Of a stretch of DNA of 64,000 nt, positions 15,475-25,655 are shown in pieces. Both the position numbers and the translations under genes were made by a program. The DNA comes from Candidatus Proelusimicrobium excrementi (GTDB lineage Bacteria > Elusimicrobiota > Elusimicrobia > Elusimicrobiales > Elusimicrobiaceae). The notes beneath the pieces are model-generated. The model saw only the letters and a program-made list of their open reading frames with translations. It was not told the origin of the DNA and did no database searches. The stretch covers positions 124,001 to 188,000 of the forward strand of contig CAKUBV010000001.1 in the NCBI GenBank assembly GCA_934643455.1. Reading direction: 5' to 3'. Position 1 is the first letter of the stretch, and each line of letters opens with the position of its first letter.

Positions 15475-17682
15475 CTAATTGTTCTTTAATAATTTTTCTA
15501 TAATTTTGACGGCTTTGTCGGCGTGGTCAAAAACCGGCAGGCCGTTTTCCTGCCCTGTTTTGCGGTAATAATCATATCTCGCCCCGGCCGATACGCTGGC
15601 AAAAGCCGGGATATTATATTCCCCGGCTGCGGCGGCGAACTCTTTAAGAAAAGAGGGCTCTTCCGCCTCAAGCGTTTTTATCGCCGGGCTTACCGGCACG
15701 GTGCAGAATAAAACCGCGCCGTATTGCCCGCTTTTAACGGCGGCGCGCATAACTTCCAATGCGGCGTCGTCGGGGCACATCGGGGTTACGTCAAGAGGGT
15801 TTCTTACGTCCGCCAAAGAACTTAAACCGTATCTTGCAAGTATTGACGTGATTTCATTTTTAAGTTCGCCTTCCGGCGCGGCCGGGTTTAATTGCGAGTC
15901 TGCTTTTACGGAATCGGCCATGGCGCTGGTTTCAAAGCCGGCATTGCTGAGCATAAAAACTTTATTGTTCTTAAATTCTTTCCCGGCGCAGAAGCTTAAA
16001 GATTGGCAAAGGTCTTCAAATTCTTCAAGATTTTCGGCCATAAACGCGCCCGCCTGGGATAGAATTTTCTTGGCGGTAAAGTAATTGCCCGCTATTGAAG
16101 CCGTATGCCCCATGACGGCTTTTTGCCCGCTGGGTGTGCGCCCGGCCATATAAATAAGAGTTTTTATTCCCTGTTTCTTCGCCTGAGAAATGGCTTGCCT
16201 CAAGGCTTCTCCTTCGTTTTGCTTAAGGCCTTCTATGTAAAGCATTAAAAGTTTTATTTTATTTTCTTTGATGAGATATTTGGCGTAATCGGTAACGGTT
16301 GCGTCCTGCTGATTGCCCGTCATAACGGCGTAAAGCGGTTTTACGTGTTCCGTTTTGCCCAGAGAAGCCAGCATAAATGCTCCGCTTTGGCTGATAAAGG
16401 CCGATGGCGCAAGCGAAGGATTAAAACCCAGCGGCGGCGTGAACTTTTCCGTCGGTATAAAAAGGCTGTTGAAGTTTGACGGGTTTGACACCAGCCCCAG
16501 GGAATTGCTGCCGTTGAGCGTAAAATCAGGGTTTGTTTTTTTGCCTTCTTTTATTATTTCTTTGAGTTCCAAATCCAACCCGGCGGAGCCTTCTTTTTCG
16601 CCGATTCCGCCGCTGATTAAAACCACGCCGTTTACTTTGCCGCTTTGGGCGCAGTCCCGCAAAGTCCGCACGGCGGAACCGGCCGGAACGGATAAAATCA
16701 GCGCGTCAATTTTTTGCGGCAAAGAGTTGAAATCGGGCACGCATTTTACGCCGTCTATTTCCTGCTCGCCCGCTTTTATCACGAATAGATTTTCTTTGTT
16801 AAAACCGGCCTTTATAATATTGTTTAATATTATGCGCCCCATATTCATCTTTTTGCCGCTAACCCCGATTACGGCCGCGCTTTTAGGGTTTAAAAGGCTT
16901 TGAAGGCCTCTTTCAGTTACGGCATGGCCGGATTTGGCAAATTCGGCTTTTTTAAAGCGCAGAACGCCGTCCAGGGCGGTTAACTTTCCTCCGCCGGCGC
17001 AGAGGGGGTTTATTTCAAATTCTTCTATAAAAAATTCCGCATTTTTGTTTAAAGGGCTGAAATGCAGCATAAGCCCGGCAAGTTTTTTCAGAGTTTCGCT
17101 TAAAGCGGCTTTGCTTATCTGAGGCTTACCTCCTCTCGCTTTGCCGCCGGCGTAACGCCAAAGCAGAGAATTTTCTATAAAAGAATCAAAATCCGCGTTT
17201 AAAGCGGCGGTCAGAGCGGTGCGTACTTCCTCTTTAAGATTTTTTGCAAAATATTCGGAGTCCGTCCCGCCAAATCCCAAAGTTATTACCGGGCCGAAAG
17301 CTTCGTCCAAGCGTGCGCCGAGCAGTATTTCCCGCCCGAGCGTGAAGGGGGGGCAGTCGATAAATTCCGTAAGCATAAAAGAATTCGCCTCCGGGAATGC
17401 GGCGGCCATGGCTTTAAAGGTTTGTTCGGCTTTGTCTTTAGTGCATATCTTTACGCCGCCTTTATCGGTTTTGTGCAGAGTCTTTTCCGAGAGAATTTTT
17501 ATTACTATTTTCTCTCCGGGGAAATCTTTAAGCGTTTTGCCGATATCATCATTTGCCGCCGCGATTTTGATTTGCGGGGTTTTTATCCCTATGCGTTTTA
17601 AAATTTGATAGCAGTCGGCTTCGTTTAATGTTCTAAATCCTTTTGCGTAAGCGTTTTTTAATATATTGTTTATAAAATCCAT
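15475..17682 (-). CDS. ADP-forming acyl-CoA (acetyl-CoA) synthetase, fused subunits
   Basis: A 735-residue product from ATG 17682, chosen for CAGGAGAAGCGCA just upstream. The ATP-grasp half comes first (about residues 1-230), then the CoA-binding Rossmann half (PKSAAVIGVSGKKMNMG) and the ligase domain with ISGGIGEKEG, SLGLVS and the phosphohistidine loop VMGHTASIAG. Such enzymes convert acetyl-CoA, ADP and phosphate to acetate, ATP and CoA. This gives substrate-level ATP in fermenters. Order is beta-alpha rather than the more usual alpha-beta. Substrate could be another acyl-CoA. Confidence 0.85.
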   Translation of the reverse strand: MDFINNILKNAYAKGFRTLNEADCYQILKRIGIKTPQIKIAAANDDIGKTLKDFPGEKIVIKILSEKTLHKTDKGGVKICTKDKAEQTFKAMAAAFPEANSFMLTEFIDCPPFTLGREILLGARLDEAFGPVITLGFGGTDSEYFAKNLKEEVRTALTAALNADFDSFIENSLLWRYAGGKARGGKPQISKAALSETLKKLAGLMLHFSPLNKNAEFFIEEFEINPLCAGGGKLTALDGVLRFKKAEFAKSGHAVTERGLQSLLNPKSAAVIGVSGKKMNMGRIILNNIIKAGFNKENLFVIKAGEQEIDGVKCVPDFNSLPQKIDALILSVPAGSAVRTLRDCAQSGKVNGVVLISGGIGEKEGSAGLDLELKEIIKEGKKTNPDFTLNGSNSLGLVSNPSNFNSLFIPTEKFTPPLGFNPSLAPSAFISQSGAFMLASLGKTEHVKPLYAVMTGNQQDATVTDYAKYLIKENKIKLLMLYIEGLKQNEGEALRQAISQAKKQGIKTLIYMAGRTPSGQKAVMGHTASIAGNYFTAKKILSQAGAFMAENLEEFEDLCQSLSFCAGKEFKNNKVFMLSNAGFETSAMADSVKADSQLNPAAPEGELKNEITSILARYGLSSLADVRNPLDVTPMCPDDAALEVMRAAVKSGQYGAVLFCTVPVSPAIKTLEAEEPSFLKEFAAAAGEYNIPAFASVSAGARYDYYRKTGQENGLPVFDHADKAVKIIEKLLKNN

Positions 17683-17769
17683 TTGCGCTTCTCCTGAAAC
17701 GGCTTTATCTAAATGTATAATTATATTATATAATGATATTAAGAACATTTATATAAAGCGGAGGACTGG

Positions 17770-19539
17770 ATGGAAGGCATATTGCTGTTTTTTAATTTAC
17801 TTGGCGGTTTAGGGGTTTTTCTTCTCGGTATAAAAATGATGAGCGACGGCTTGCAGAAGGCCGCCGGCAACCGTCTTAGAAAGATAATTTCCGGGGCGAC
17901 CGGCAACAGATTTACGGCCACTTTTTCCGGCCTTTTGGTAACTTCGATTATACAATCCTCTTCCGCTACTACGGTAATGGTTGTGGGCTTTGCAAGCGCC
18001 GGGCTTTTGACTTTGACGCAGTCCTTGGGTGTAATCTTCGGCGCGAATATCGGCACCACCACTACGGCTTGGATTATCAGCTTGCTTGGTTTTAAAGTGG
18101 ATATATCCCTTTTTGCCATGCCAATGATAGGCGCGGGGTTCTTCTCCCAGTTCGTAAACAAATGGCCTATAATCCGCCGCATGGGCGAGGCTATGCTCGG
18201 CTTCGGCCTTTTGTTTTTGGGGCTTTCGCTTATTAAATCAGGCATACCCGATGTGCAAACTTCATCCGCGGTTATGGAGTGGATTACAAAATTCCGCCCC
18301 GATACCATTTGGTCCCTGCTGGGCGTAATCGGTGTGGGAACAGTCCTTACGGTTATATTCCAGTCTTCCAGCGCGGTAATGGCCGTAACGCTTACCTGTG
18401 CGGCCAAAGGCCTGATAGATTATCCTACGGCGTGCGCCTTGGTCTTGGGGGAAAATATCGGCACCACCATTACCGCCAATATCGCCGCGATAGGTGCGCC
18501 GCGCGCAGCCAAACGCGCCGCTTTGGGCCATATGATGTTCAATATCTTAGGCGTAATTTGGGCCGTAATTTTATTCCGCCCGCTTTTGGATTTGGTGGGC
18601 TGGATTATCCCGGGTTCCACCGAGGGCACAAGCCAAGAAGTCCTTTTGGTAAGCATACCTTATCACTTGTCGGCTTTCCATACCACTTTCAATATCATAA
18701 ACACCTGCGTGATGTTGATTTTCATCAAACAGTTTGAAAAGCTTATAATGGCCATTATGCCTTTAAAACGCAGCGAGGAAGACCAAACCGATTTGGTGTA
18801 TCTTAAAGCCGGTATAGCCGCCACACCGGAACTTTTCCTGGAAGCCGCCCGCCGCGAGGTTGACAGAATGGCCGGATTGGTGGAAACTATAATAAGTAAA
18901 ACTTTGCATGCGATAAAAACCGATTCCGAAAAACTTTTTGAAAGATCTGTTGAGGATGTTCACGCGAAGGAAAAGGCCAGCGACGTTTTGGAATATAAGA
19001 TAAACGATTTCCTTAAAAATCTTACGCATGACCAGCTTTCACGCGATATGATAGCCGACGCCATGATGATGTTTGATCTTACGAACTATCTTGAAAAAAT
19101 GGCCGATCACGGCGATAAAATAGCCATCCTGCTGAAAAAAGCCCGCCAGCTTAAAGCTTTTGAGGATCAGGATTACGAAAAGCTTGAAACAATCGGACTG
19201 AAAGTGAAAAAGATTATTAAAGATACCCGCGTTACCATATTAAATTACAATATGGATAAAGAACGCGTCATGCAGCAGGCCTTGGAACGCGAAAGAGAAC
19301 TCAACGAGATGCGCCACGCTTTCAGGGAGGATAAGACGTCCCGCGATTTTACTCAGCAGCAGCTTTCGCCGGTTGCGGTTACGCTTTATACGGATATACT
19401 TACCAGCTTTGAAAAAATCGGCGATTACGCCCTTAACGTAGTGGAAACGACTACCGGCATAAGGGAAAAAATGTATAAAAACGGGGATAAGAACTTTAAG
19501 GCTTCCGTTCCCGCCAAAGACGGTGGCAGGAAACATTAA
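17770..19539 (+). CDS. Na+/phosphate cotransporter family protein with PhoU-like tail
   Basis: A 589-residue protein following GCGGAGGACTGG. Two inverted transport repeats each carry the family signature: IIQSSSATTVM near residues 61-70 and FQSSSAVMAVT near 196-206. About eight membrane segments lie within the first 330 residues. The remaining 250 residues form a PhoU-like helical domain. It resembles NptA/YjbB, which move phosphate with sodium; direction here is unknown. It diverges from the acyl-CoA synthetase gene across an 87-bp AT-rich region. Confidence 0.9.
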   Translation: MEGILLFFNLLGGLGVFLLGIKMMSDGLQKAAGNRLRKIISGATGNRFTATFSGLLVTSIIQSSSATTVMVVGFASAGLLTLTQSLGVIFGANIGTTTTAWIISLLGFKVDISLFAMPMIGAGFFSQFVNKWPIIRRMGEAMLGFGLLFLGLSLIKSGIPDVQTSSAVMEWITKFRPDTIWSLLGVIGVGTVLTVIFQSSSAVMAVTLTCAAKGLIDYPTACALVLGENIGTTITANIAAIGAPRAAKRAALGHMMFNILGVIWAVILFRPLLDLVGWIIPGSTEGTSQEVLLVSIPYHLSAFHTTFNIINTCVMLIFIKQFEKLIMAIMPLKRSEEDQTDLVYLKAGIAATPELFLEAARREVDRMAGLVETIISKTLHAIKTDSEKLFERSVEDVHAKEKASDVLEYKINDFLKNLTHDQLSRDMIADAMMMFDLTNYLEKMADHGDKIAILLKKARQLKAFEDQDYEKLETIGLKVKKIIKDTRVTILNYNMDKERVMQQALERERELNEMRHAFREDKTSRDFTQQQLSPVAVTLYTDILTSFEKIGDYALNVVETTTGIREKMYKNGDKNFKASVPAKDGGRKH

Positions 19540-19553
19540 TCCCGGAATTTGTT

Positions 19554-19874
19554 ATGACCGATAAAAGAAATGATTTTACCGTAAACCCCGCAGTTTTGTT
19601 TAGGGATATAAAAGACGCGGCCGCGATGTTCTGGGCAGTGCTGAGGCGGCGTTATCCCATACCGTGGCGCAGTTTGATTTGGAGTGCGCTTTTCTTGGCG
19701 TATTTTGTTATTCCGCTGGATATGATACCGGAAGCTTTTTTCGCTTTTTTGGGCTTCAGCGACGATTTGCTCTTTTTGGTTTTTGTGATAAATAAAATGA
19801 GGCCGGACATAGAAAGGTTCCGCGCTTTCAGGGATAGTAACAGGGGGAAAATAAATAATGAAGAAACTTATTAA
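19554..19874 (+). CDS. DUF1232 (YkvA-like) membrane protein
   Basis: A 106-residue protein with the DUF1232 core IWSALFLAYFVIPLDMIPEAFF...GFSDDLLFL near residues 40-78, containing the PxDxIP and DD motifs of the family. One or two membrane-associated helices. It overlaps the next gene by 17 bp, so the two are translationally coupled. Function of the family is not established. Confidence 0.8.
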   Translation: MTDKRNDFTVNPAVLFRDIKDAAAMFWAVLRRRYPIPWRSLIWSALFLAYFVIPLDMIPEAFFAFLGFSDDLLFLVFVINKMRPDIERFRAFRDSNRGKINNEETY

Positions 19875-21966
19875 AATATTGGCCGCTTTGGCGGCTGTGT
19901 TTGTTGTTTTGGTTGCGGGGGCTTTAATTACGCTTAAGATAATGTTTCCGTTTTCCAAATTGAAAACAATGGCACAGGAGTACGTGGCGCAGAATTATAA
20001 CCGCGAAATAGATTTTAAGGACGTTTCGTTCAATCTTATAGGCGTTACGGTGGAGGATTTTAAATTCTCCGAAGAGGGCGGTTTTAAAGAAGGGGATTTT
20101 GTTTCCGCGGAAACGGCCGTGGTTAAGGTGGAGTTCGCTCCTCTTTTTAAAAAACAGATTAAAATCAAGACGATAGGTTTTGACGGGGTAAAAATCAACG
20201 TCGTTAAACTTAAAGACGGCAAATTCAACTTTGATTCTTTAATCCCGGCTTCCGCAGAAGAAGTTTCGCCCGAACCGCAGGAAGAAGAGATTTCTTCCGC
20301 GCCTTTGGCTATGGATCTTACCGCCAAAGACATTTATATAAAGAATTCCGACGTTACTTATAAGGATTTGCAAAACGGAACGGAATTTTCCGTAAAAGAC
20401 GTAAACTTTTCCATAAAAGATTTCGATTATAATAATCCGTTCTCTTTTATGCTTTCTTTGAGCACCTCAATAGATACGGGCGACATAAAACTTTCCCCGG
20501 TAACCATTGCTTCCGAAGGGACGGCAAATATAGCCGGCATGGATTTGGACAAGGCTTCCGCCGAGGTAAAAACTTTTGCTGTGGCTTATAAACATTTTAA
20601 AGTAGATATGGCCGGCGGAGTGGAAAATTTTGAACAGCCGAAAGCTTCCCTTAAAGGCACGATAAAAGGCGTGGACTCCAAATTGGCGGCGGAGTTCGTT
20701 TCGGCGGAAATGCCGGCGTTTTCACTGCCCGTAATCAACATAGAGGCTGAAGCCGCGGCTGATTTAAACGCTTCAAAAGCGGAAGTTTCAAAATTTAACG
20801 TGGGGTTGGGCAAATCATATGTAAACACTTCGGCTTCGGCGGATTTTTCCAAGCCGGAGCTGAGCTTCTCCGCGGATACGAAAATAAACGTAAATCTTTC
20901 AGACGTTTCTGATATCGCCAAGGATATGCTTGCGGAATTTAAATTAAGAGGCCTTATTAGCGGCAATATAAAGACGGCGTCGGCTTCTCCCGCGCCTTCG
21001 GTAAAAGGCTCAATAGTTTTTAAGGATTTGGGTGCGTCCGTAATGGGCAAAATACTTTCCGCTCTCAACGGCACGGTTACAATAAATTCAATAAACGACG
21101 TAAAAACCAATGTCATTACGGGCGTTTTTGATAGTTCCGATTTTAAAACGTCATTGGCTTATTCCAATAAAAATAAAATGGCCGTGGATTTTATGTTCAA
21201 TATGGATAAATTCACCCTTGACGATATAGATTTTAACAAGCTTATGGCTTCCTCCGAAGAGGAAAAGCCTCAGCCTTCCGCCGATAAAGCCGAAGCGCAA
21301 ACTTCTTCTTCCGATTTGAAAATGGACCCTATGGACGTAAAAGCCGACGTGATTATCAAAAGGGTGGAAAACAATGTGTTTTCAACGGATAATCTTACTT
21401 TTAAGGCGAATATAAAAAATCTTGATTTGACAATGTCCAAAGCTTCCGGGACGATGTCCTTTTCCGCTTCAGACGGAGAAATACGGGATTTGGATAAAAT
21501 TATCAACAGTTCCGTTTTCCTGAAAGTTATATTTACCACGGTCAAAATAGCGCAGAAAGCCCTTAAAGCGACGCAGGTGATATCCGGCGGCAACATAAAC
21601 ACCGACAGCGTAAGCTATAAATCAATAGTCGGGGATTATACTTTGGGCGGCGGTATCGCCAAGATAAACAAGTCCGACTTAAATTCCGACTTGGCCACAA
21701 TAACCACGACGGGTACGGTTAATTTCGTTACGGAAAAACTGGATATGAAGATAAATGTCGGGCTCGGCAAGAACGCGTCGGGTTCGGCGGCGATAAAAGT
21801 AGGCGGAACAGTTAATGATCCCTCTTTCAAACTCGACGTCGCTTCGACGGTAAGTTCCCTTTTGGGCGGCGGCAAAGATTCCGCGGCGTCCCAAACGGTG
21901 CAGGATGTAAAAAACACGGTTAAAGACATAACCGGCGGAATAAAAAATTTATTTAAAAAGAAATAA
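19858..21966 (+). CDS. AsmA-like protein
   Basis: A 702-residue protein with an N-terminal membrane anchor (residues 4-29) followed by an AsmA N-terminal module (YNREIDFKDVSFNLIGVTVEDFKFSE, TIGFDGVKINVVKLKDGKFNFDSL) and a long repetitive beta-rich region. The C-terminal part, about 500-690, resembles the AsmA C-terminal domain, ending in a basic tail. AsmA-like proteins bridge the periplasm and are linked to phospholipid transport to the outer membrane. This supports a diderm envelope. It shares a run with DUF1232 upstream and the PC4 protein 18 bp downstream. Confidence 0.85.
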   Translation: MKKLIKILAALAAVFVVLVAGALITLKIMFPFSKLKTMAQEYVAQNYNREIDFKDVSFNLIGVTVEDFKFSEEGGFKEGDFVSAETAVVKVEFAPLFKKQIKIKTIGFDGVKINVVKLKDGKFNFDSLIPASAEEVSPEPQEEEISSAPLAMDLTAKDIYIKNSDVTYKDLQNGTEFSVKDVNFSIKDFDYNNPFSFMLSLSTSIDTGDIKLSPVTIASEGTANIAGMDLDKASAEVKTFAVAYKHFKVDMAGGVENFEQPKASLKGTIKGVDSKLAAEFVSAEMPAFSLPVINIEAEAAADLNASKAEVSKFNVGLGKSYVNTSASADFSKPELSFSADTKINVNLSDVSDIAKDMLAEFKLRGLISGNIKTASASPAPSVKGSIVFKDLGASVMGKILSALNGTVTINSINDVKTNVITGVFDSSDFKTSLAYSNKNKMAVDFMFNMDKFTLDDIDFNKLMASSEEEKPQPSADKAEAQTSSSDLKMDPMDVKADVIIKRVENNVFSTDNLTFKANIKNLDLTMSKASGTMSFSASDGEIRDLDKIINSSVFLKVIFTTVKIAQKALKATQVISGGNINTDSVSYKSIVGDYTLGGGIAKINKSDLNSDLATITTTGTVNFVTEKLDMKINVGLGKNASGSAAIKVGGTVNDPSFKLDVASTVSSLLGGGKDSAASQTVQDVKNTVKDITGGIKNLFKKK

Positions 21967-21984
21967 CAGCGGAGGTCTTTTATT

Positions 21985-22443
21985 ATGGCAGAATCAACTT
22001 TTTCGGTACTAAACCTAATCGGGGCCCTGGCTTCCGAGGACGGCAGCGAAATTAAATTTTCCATAGACTCTTATAAAGGCTATAAATATGTGTCGATAAG
22101 GAAATATTTAAAATCGGAAACTTACAGCGGTCCTACGAAAGCGGGGATAACGCTCTCGCCGGAAATAGTCGGAAAAATCAATACGGCTTTGGCGGCCTTG
22201 CCGGAAGATTATAAAGCGGTGCAGGAAGGCGAACTCGGCAAATACGCAAAAAAACAAGGCCTTTCCATAGTGCTTAGGGTAAGTTCCTATATGGGCAGCA
22301 AAGGCATAGATCTGCGCCAGTGGCAGGAAGACGAAAGCTATACCGGCTGGACTAAAAAAGGCATAAGGCTGCCGATAGAAAAACTTAAAGAAGTAAAAGA
22401 ATTGTTCGCCAAAACGGCCAAGTATTTTGAAGAAAACAAATAA
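21985..22443 (+). CDS. tandem PC4-like ssDNA-binding protein
   Basis: A 152-residue protein containing two PC4/YdbC-type repeats: EIKFSIDSYKGYKYVSIRKYL...GPTKAGITL (about 13-55) and LSIVLRVSSYMGSKGIDLRQWQ...GWTKKGIRL (about 92-132). PC4-like domains bind single-stranded DNA as dimers; two in one chain could make an intramolecular dimer. The gene is 26 bp before the Ser/Thr kinase. A regulatory link to that kinase is only suggested by position. Confidence 0.8.
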   Translation: MAESTFSVLNLIGALASEDGSEIKFSIDSYKGYKYVSIRKYLKSETYSGPTKAGITLSPEIVGKINTALAALPEDYKAVQEGELGKYAKKQGLSIVLRVSSYMGSKGIDLRQWQEDESYTGWTKKGIRLPIEKLKEVKELFAKTAKYFEENK

Positions 22444-22469
22444 ACAAATTAAAAACACGGTATATTATT

Positions 22470-24839
22470 ATGTCAGAAGAAAATAATAAAAACCCTTTAA
22501 GACAGGAGGAGGTTCCGCCGGCCGCAAAAGCCGCGCAGCTTCCTTCTTCGGTGCAACCCAAAAATCAGCCCCGCCAAAGGCCGGAAATGGCCCTTATCGG
22601 GCAGGAAATCTCCGGCTGCGTAATACTTGAAAAAGTAAGCGAAGGCGGCATGGGAACCGTCTTCAAAGCAAAACATAAAGCTTTGGACAGAATAGTCTGC
22701 GTAAAGATATTGAGCCCGGCTTTGGCCAATGATAAAAAAGCCGTAGGCCTCTTCCTTACCGAAGCGCGCGCCATAGCGGAAATAGATCATCCGAACATTG
22801 TTTTTGTATATAACGTAGGCAAAGAAAAGGGTTTTTATTTTATCGTGATGACTTTTATCGAAGGGGAAAGTTTGTCTTCAATCGTAAGAAAACGCCCCAA
22901 TCTGCCGATATCTTTTATTATTGATACTTTTATCGGCATACTCAAAGGCCTTGAAGCCGCTCATCAAAAAGGCATAATACACCGTGATATCAAACCTTCA
23001 AACATTCTTATAAACAAAAAGCTGGAAGCCAAAATCGTGGACTTCGGTATAGCCAAAAAAGTGGATAAAGAAAAAGGCTGCACTAAAACCACGGAGCTTG
23101 CCGGGACGGCGTATTTCCTTTCGCCGGAGCAGGCCTTGGGCCGCCCAATAGACGTCCGCGCGGACTTGTATTCCGTCGGCGCAAGCTTATTCTACGTACT
23201 TACCGGCAAATATCCGTTTACCGGCAAAAATTCCATGGATATCATCCAAAAGCACATTAATGAGCCGGTTCCGGATGTTTCCAAATACAGAAAGGGCATT
23301 CCGCCTTGGCTTTCCCTGGCCGTAAGCAAATTGATGAGCAAAAAGCCCGATGACCGCTTCCAAAGCGCAACGGATACTTTAATGTTCTTCCAAAAACAGC
23401 GCGCCGACGATCAGCTTAAATTAAATCAAGGGCTTAATATTACCGATGAGGTCGGCCTCAAGGTAAGGAATTCCGATATGAACGCTTCGCCGGTGGCCGG
23501 CGCAAATGAACGGCACACGGCAACGCTCGGCAGCCAAATAAGGCAGAGTATGCCGGCGGAAAACAAATATTCTTTCCGCGCCGCCGATATACCTGTTATA
23601 GCTTTGGGCGGGGACGATATGTCCGCACAGGCTCCTTCCGCGCCGGAAAACAAATTCCGCATGGACAGCCTTGACGCGCCGACTAAAGAAGTTTTGAAAA
23701 CGCAGAAGATAATGGAAGAACGCAAAAGGGCTTTGACTTCTTCAAAAAATCCTTTTTCGACTTTCTCCGCGGCTAAAAGGAAGTTCCTTTTAAAAGGGAT
23801 TATGTATACGGTCTTGAGCGCCTTCGGCGTTTTTGCGGCAATAGCTTTGTTCCTGAAACTGGGCTTTTTGTGCGCTTCCGCGGCAGGGGCGGGAAACACT
23901 TCTTTGCTGGCGGCTTTCATAAAACCGTGGACTAGCGGCTCTTTTGCGGAAGGTCAAATGGCTTTGGGTGCGGTGTGCTTCGTCTTTTTGACCGTGGCTT
24001 GCGCTTTATTCTTCTTTGATCTTATTAAGAAGATTGTGCCGGCCGTATTTATTTTGGCTTTGCTCTCGTACCTGTTCGGTTTTTACGGCTGGGTTCAGCC
24101 CGATTCCGTTATCGCGCCGCTTTCTTCCTATCCGTATTCTTTGTTTTACGCTTTGCTTGCGGGCGGTTTGGCACTTAAAATTGACGATTTTGAGGACTTT
24201 TCCTTTATATACCGCTTTATAAGCGCGGCGATATTCGGCGCGGCGTTTTACTTCTTTGTTCAGTTCGTCAAGCCGGATGTTTTCGCTTCCGGCGAGCTTA
24301 CAGAACCCTTAAAGTACGGCGCTTACGGTGCCTGCGCCGCGGTTTGCCTGTTGACTTTCTTAAGAGGCGGCTTCATTTTAAGAACGCTTTGCGTTTTGCT
24401 TTTCGCGGCTTCTTTGGGCGGAATATGGGTTTATCAGTCTTCCGGCGATTACTACGCTTTGCATGATGAGGTTGTTGCGGCTTCAAAAGCCAAGAACGAA
24501 GCTCCGGCCTCAAAAGAATTATCCCACAGCTATACCGCTTATGAAGCCGGTGAGGACGCCGGCAACGGCGGTGCGGAAAGAACCCGCGGAAAGTCGCCCG
24601 AACAGCTTAGGAGCGATTTTATAGAAGCTCTTTCAACGCTTAACACTACCGCCAATCAGGAAGCGGTGGAGCAGTATACTTGGGTATTCGCGCTTAAAGC
24701 GCCTTACGAGAAAATCAAATATTCTTGGCATGAGGATAATGTCCCGCTGTTTATACTGTATATTATCGCCGTTTACGCGACGGCGGCTTTTGTGATTGAC
24801 ATACTTGCCGCGGGGGAAGACCGATGGAATTTGATATAG
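22470..24839 (+). CDS. membrane Ser/Thr protein kinase (PknB-like)
   Basis: A 789-residue protein. The kinase domain spans about 45-320: glycine loop SEGGMG (57-62), Lys79 in VCVKIL, catalytic HRDIKPSN (171-178), DFG (191-193) and SPE (218-220). A low-complexity linker leads to a polytopic C-terminal half with roughly eight hydrophobic segments between 440 and 785. There are no PASTA repeats. The unusual multi-span tail might be the sensory part. No clear Shine-Dalgarno precedes ATG 22470. It overlaps the PP2C phosphatase gene by 16 bp, a typical kinase-phosphatase pair. Confidence 0.9.
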   Translation: MSEENNKNPLRQEEVPPAAKAAQLPSSVQPKNQPRQRPEMALIGQEISGCVILEKVSEGGMGTVFKAKHKALDRIVCVKILSPALANDKKAVGLFLTEARAIAEIDHPNIVFVYNVGKEKGFYFIVMTFIEGESLSSIVRKRPNLPISFIIDTFIGILKGLEAAHQKGIIHRDIKPSNILINKKLEAKIVDFGIAKKVDKEKGCTKTTELAGTAYFLSPEQALGRPIDVRADLYSVGASLFYVLTGKYPFTGKNSMDIIQKHINEPVPDVSKYRKGIPPWLSLAVSKLMSKKPDDRFQSATDTLMFFQKQRADDQLKLNQGLNITDEVGLKVRNSDMNASPVAGANERHTATLGSQIRQSMPAENKYSFRAADIPVIALGGDDMSAQAPSAPENKFRMDSLDAPTKEVLKTQKIMEERKRALTSSKNPFSTFSAAKRKFLLKGIMYTVLSAFGVFAAIALFLKLGFLCASAAGAGNTSLLAAFIKPWTSGSFAEGQMALGAVCFVFLTVACALFFFDLIKKIVPAVFILALLSYLFGFYGWVQPDSVIAPLSSYPYSLFYALLAGGLALKIDDFEDFSFIYRFISAAIFGAAFYFFVQFVKPDVFASGELTEPLKYGAYGACAAVCLLTFLRGGFILRTLCVLLFAASLGGIWVYQSSGDYYALHDEVVAASKAKNEAPASKELSHSYTAYEAGEDAGNGGAERTRGKSPEQLRSDFIEALSTLNTTANQEAVEQYTWVFALKAPYEKIKYSWHEDNVPLFILYIIAVYATAAFVIDILAAGEDRWNLI

Positions 24840-25639
24840 AACTGGCCTCTTATACCGATATAGGTAAAATAAGGGAAAAAAACGAGGACAGCGTCCTCAT
24901 CGCGCCGGAGCTTTGCCTTGGCGCGGTTGCCGACGGCATGGGCGGCCATAACGCAGGGGAAGTCGCCAGTAATTTGGCGGTGTCGATTTTAAGGCAGACT
25001 TTGGCGGATTTGAAAGCAAAAAAGATTTCAATTCCTCAGGATTTTGAACCTTCGCTTGACCCTATGCCTCGCAAACTTTTATACGCTTCTGGTTTGGCGA
25101 ATCTTCGCATTTATACGCTTTCTTCGGAAAATTATAAAAGGCGCGGAATGGGAACCACATTAAGCGCGATTTACATAGAACCCGGCGCAAGCGCGGCCGT
25201 GCATATCGGCGACAGCAGAATTTACCGTCTGCGCGACGGCGCGCTTAAACAGATTTCCAAAGACCATTCTTACGTTCAGGAACAGGTGGCCCGCGGGCTT
25301 ATCAGCAAAGAACAGGCCGAAAAATCAAGAATACAAAACATTCTTACCAAAGCTTTGGGCTTAAGGAAAGATATGCGCTGCGATATAATAAAACTTAATC
25401 CTCAGCCCGGGGACGTATATATGCTTTGCTCCGACGGCGTCAATAAAGGCATTAAGGACGAAGAAATCGCGGAAATCCTTAAAAAGCCTTTAAGTGCGGG
25501 CAGGCTCTGCCAAGAGATAGTAAAATTCTCGGCCCGCAACGACGGCAAGGATAATGTTTCCTGCGTGGTATTTAAAATGCTGCCCAAACAGGAAAAATCC
25601 TTTTTGGATAAAGTCGTTTCTTTCCTTAAAAATAATTAG
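24824..25639 (+). CDS. PP2C-type protein serine/threonine phosphatase
   Basis: A 271-residue protein with PP2C motifs in order: KIREKNEDS, VADGMGGHNAGEVAS (metal-binding DGxGG), GTTLSAIYI, HIGDSRIYRL, LCSDGVNKGI and GKDNVSCVVF. It should dephosphorylate targets of the overlapping kinase, and perhaps the kinase itself. It ends with a short basic helix. The gene lies directly before the groES promoter, with no obvious terminator between. Confidence 0.92.
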   Translation: MEFDIELASYTDIGKIREKNEDSVLIAPELCLGAVADGMGGHNAGEVASNLAVSILRQTLADLKAKKISIPQDFEPSLDPMPRKLLYASGLANLRIYTLSSENYKRRGMGTTLSAIYIEPGASAAVHIGDSRIYRLRDGALKQISKDHSYVQEQVARGLISKEQAEKSRIQNILTKALGLRKDMRCDIIKLNPQPGDVYMLCSDGVNKGIKDEEIAEILKKPLSAGRLCQEIVKFSARNDGKDNVSCVVFKMLPKQEKSFLDKVVSFLKNN

Positions 25640-25655
25640 CAGTCAGCTTTGGGGA

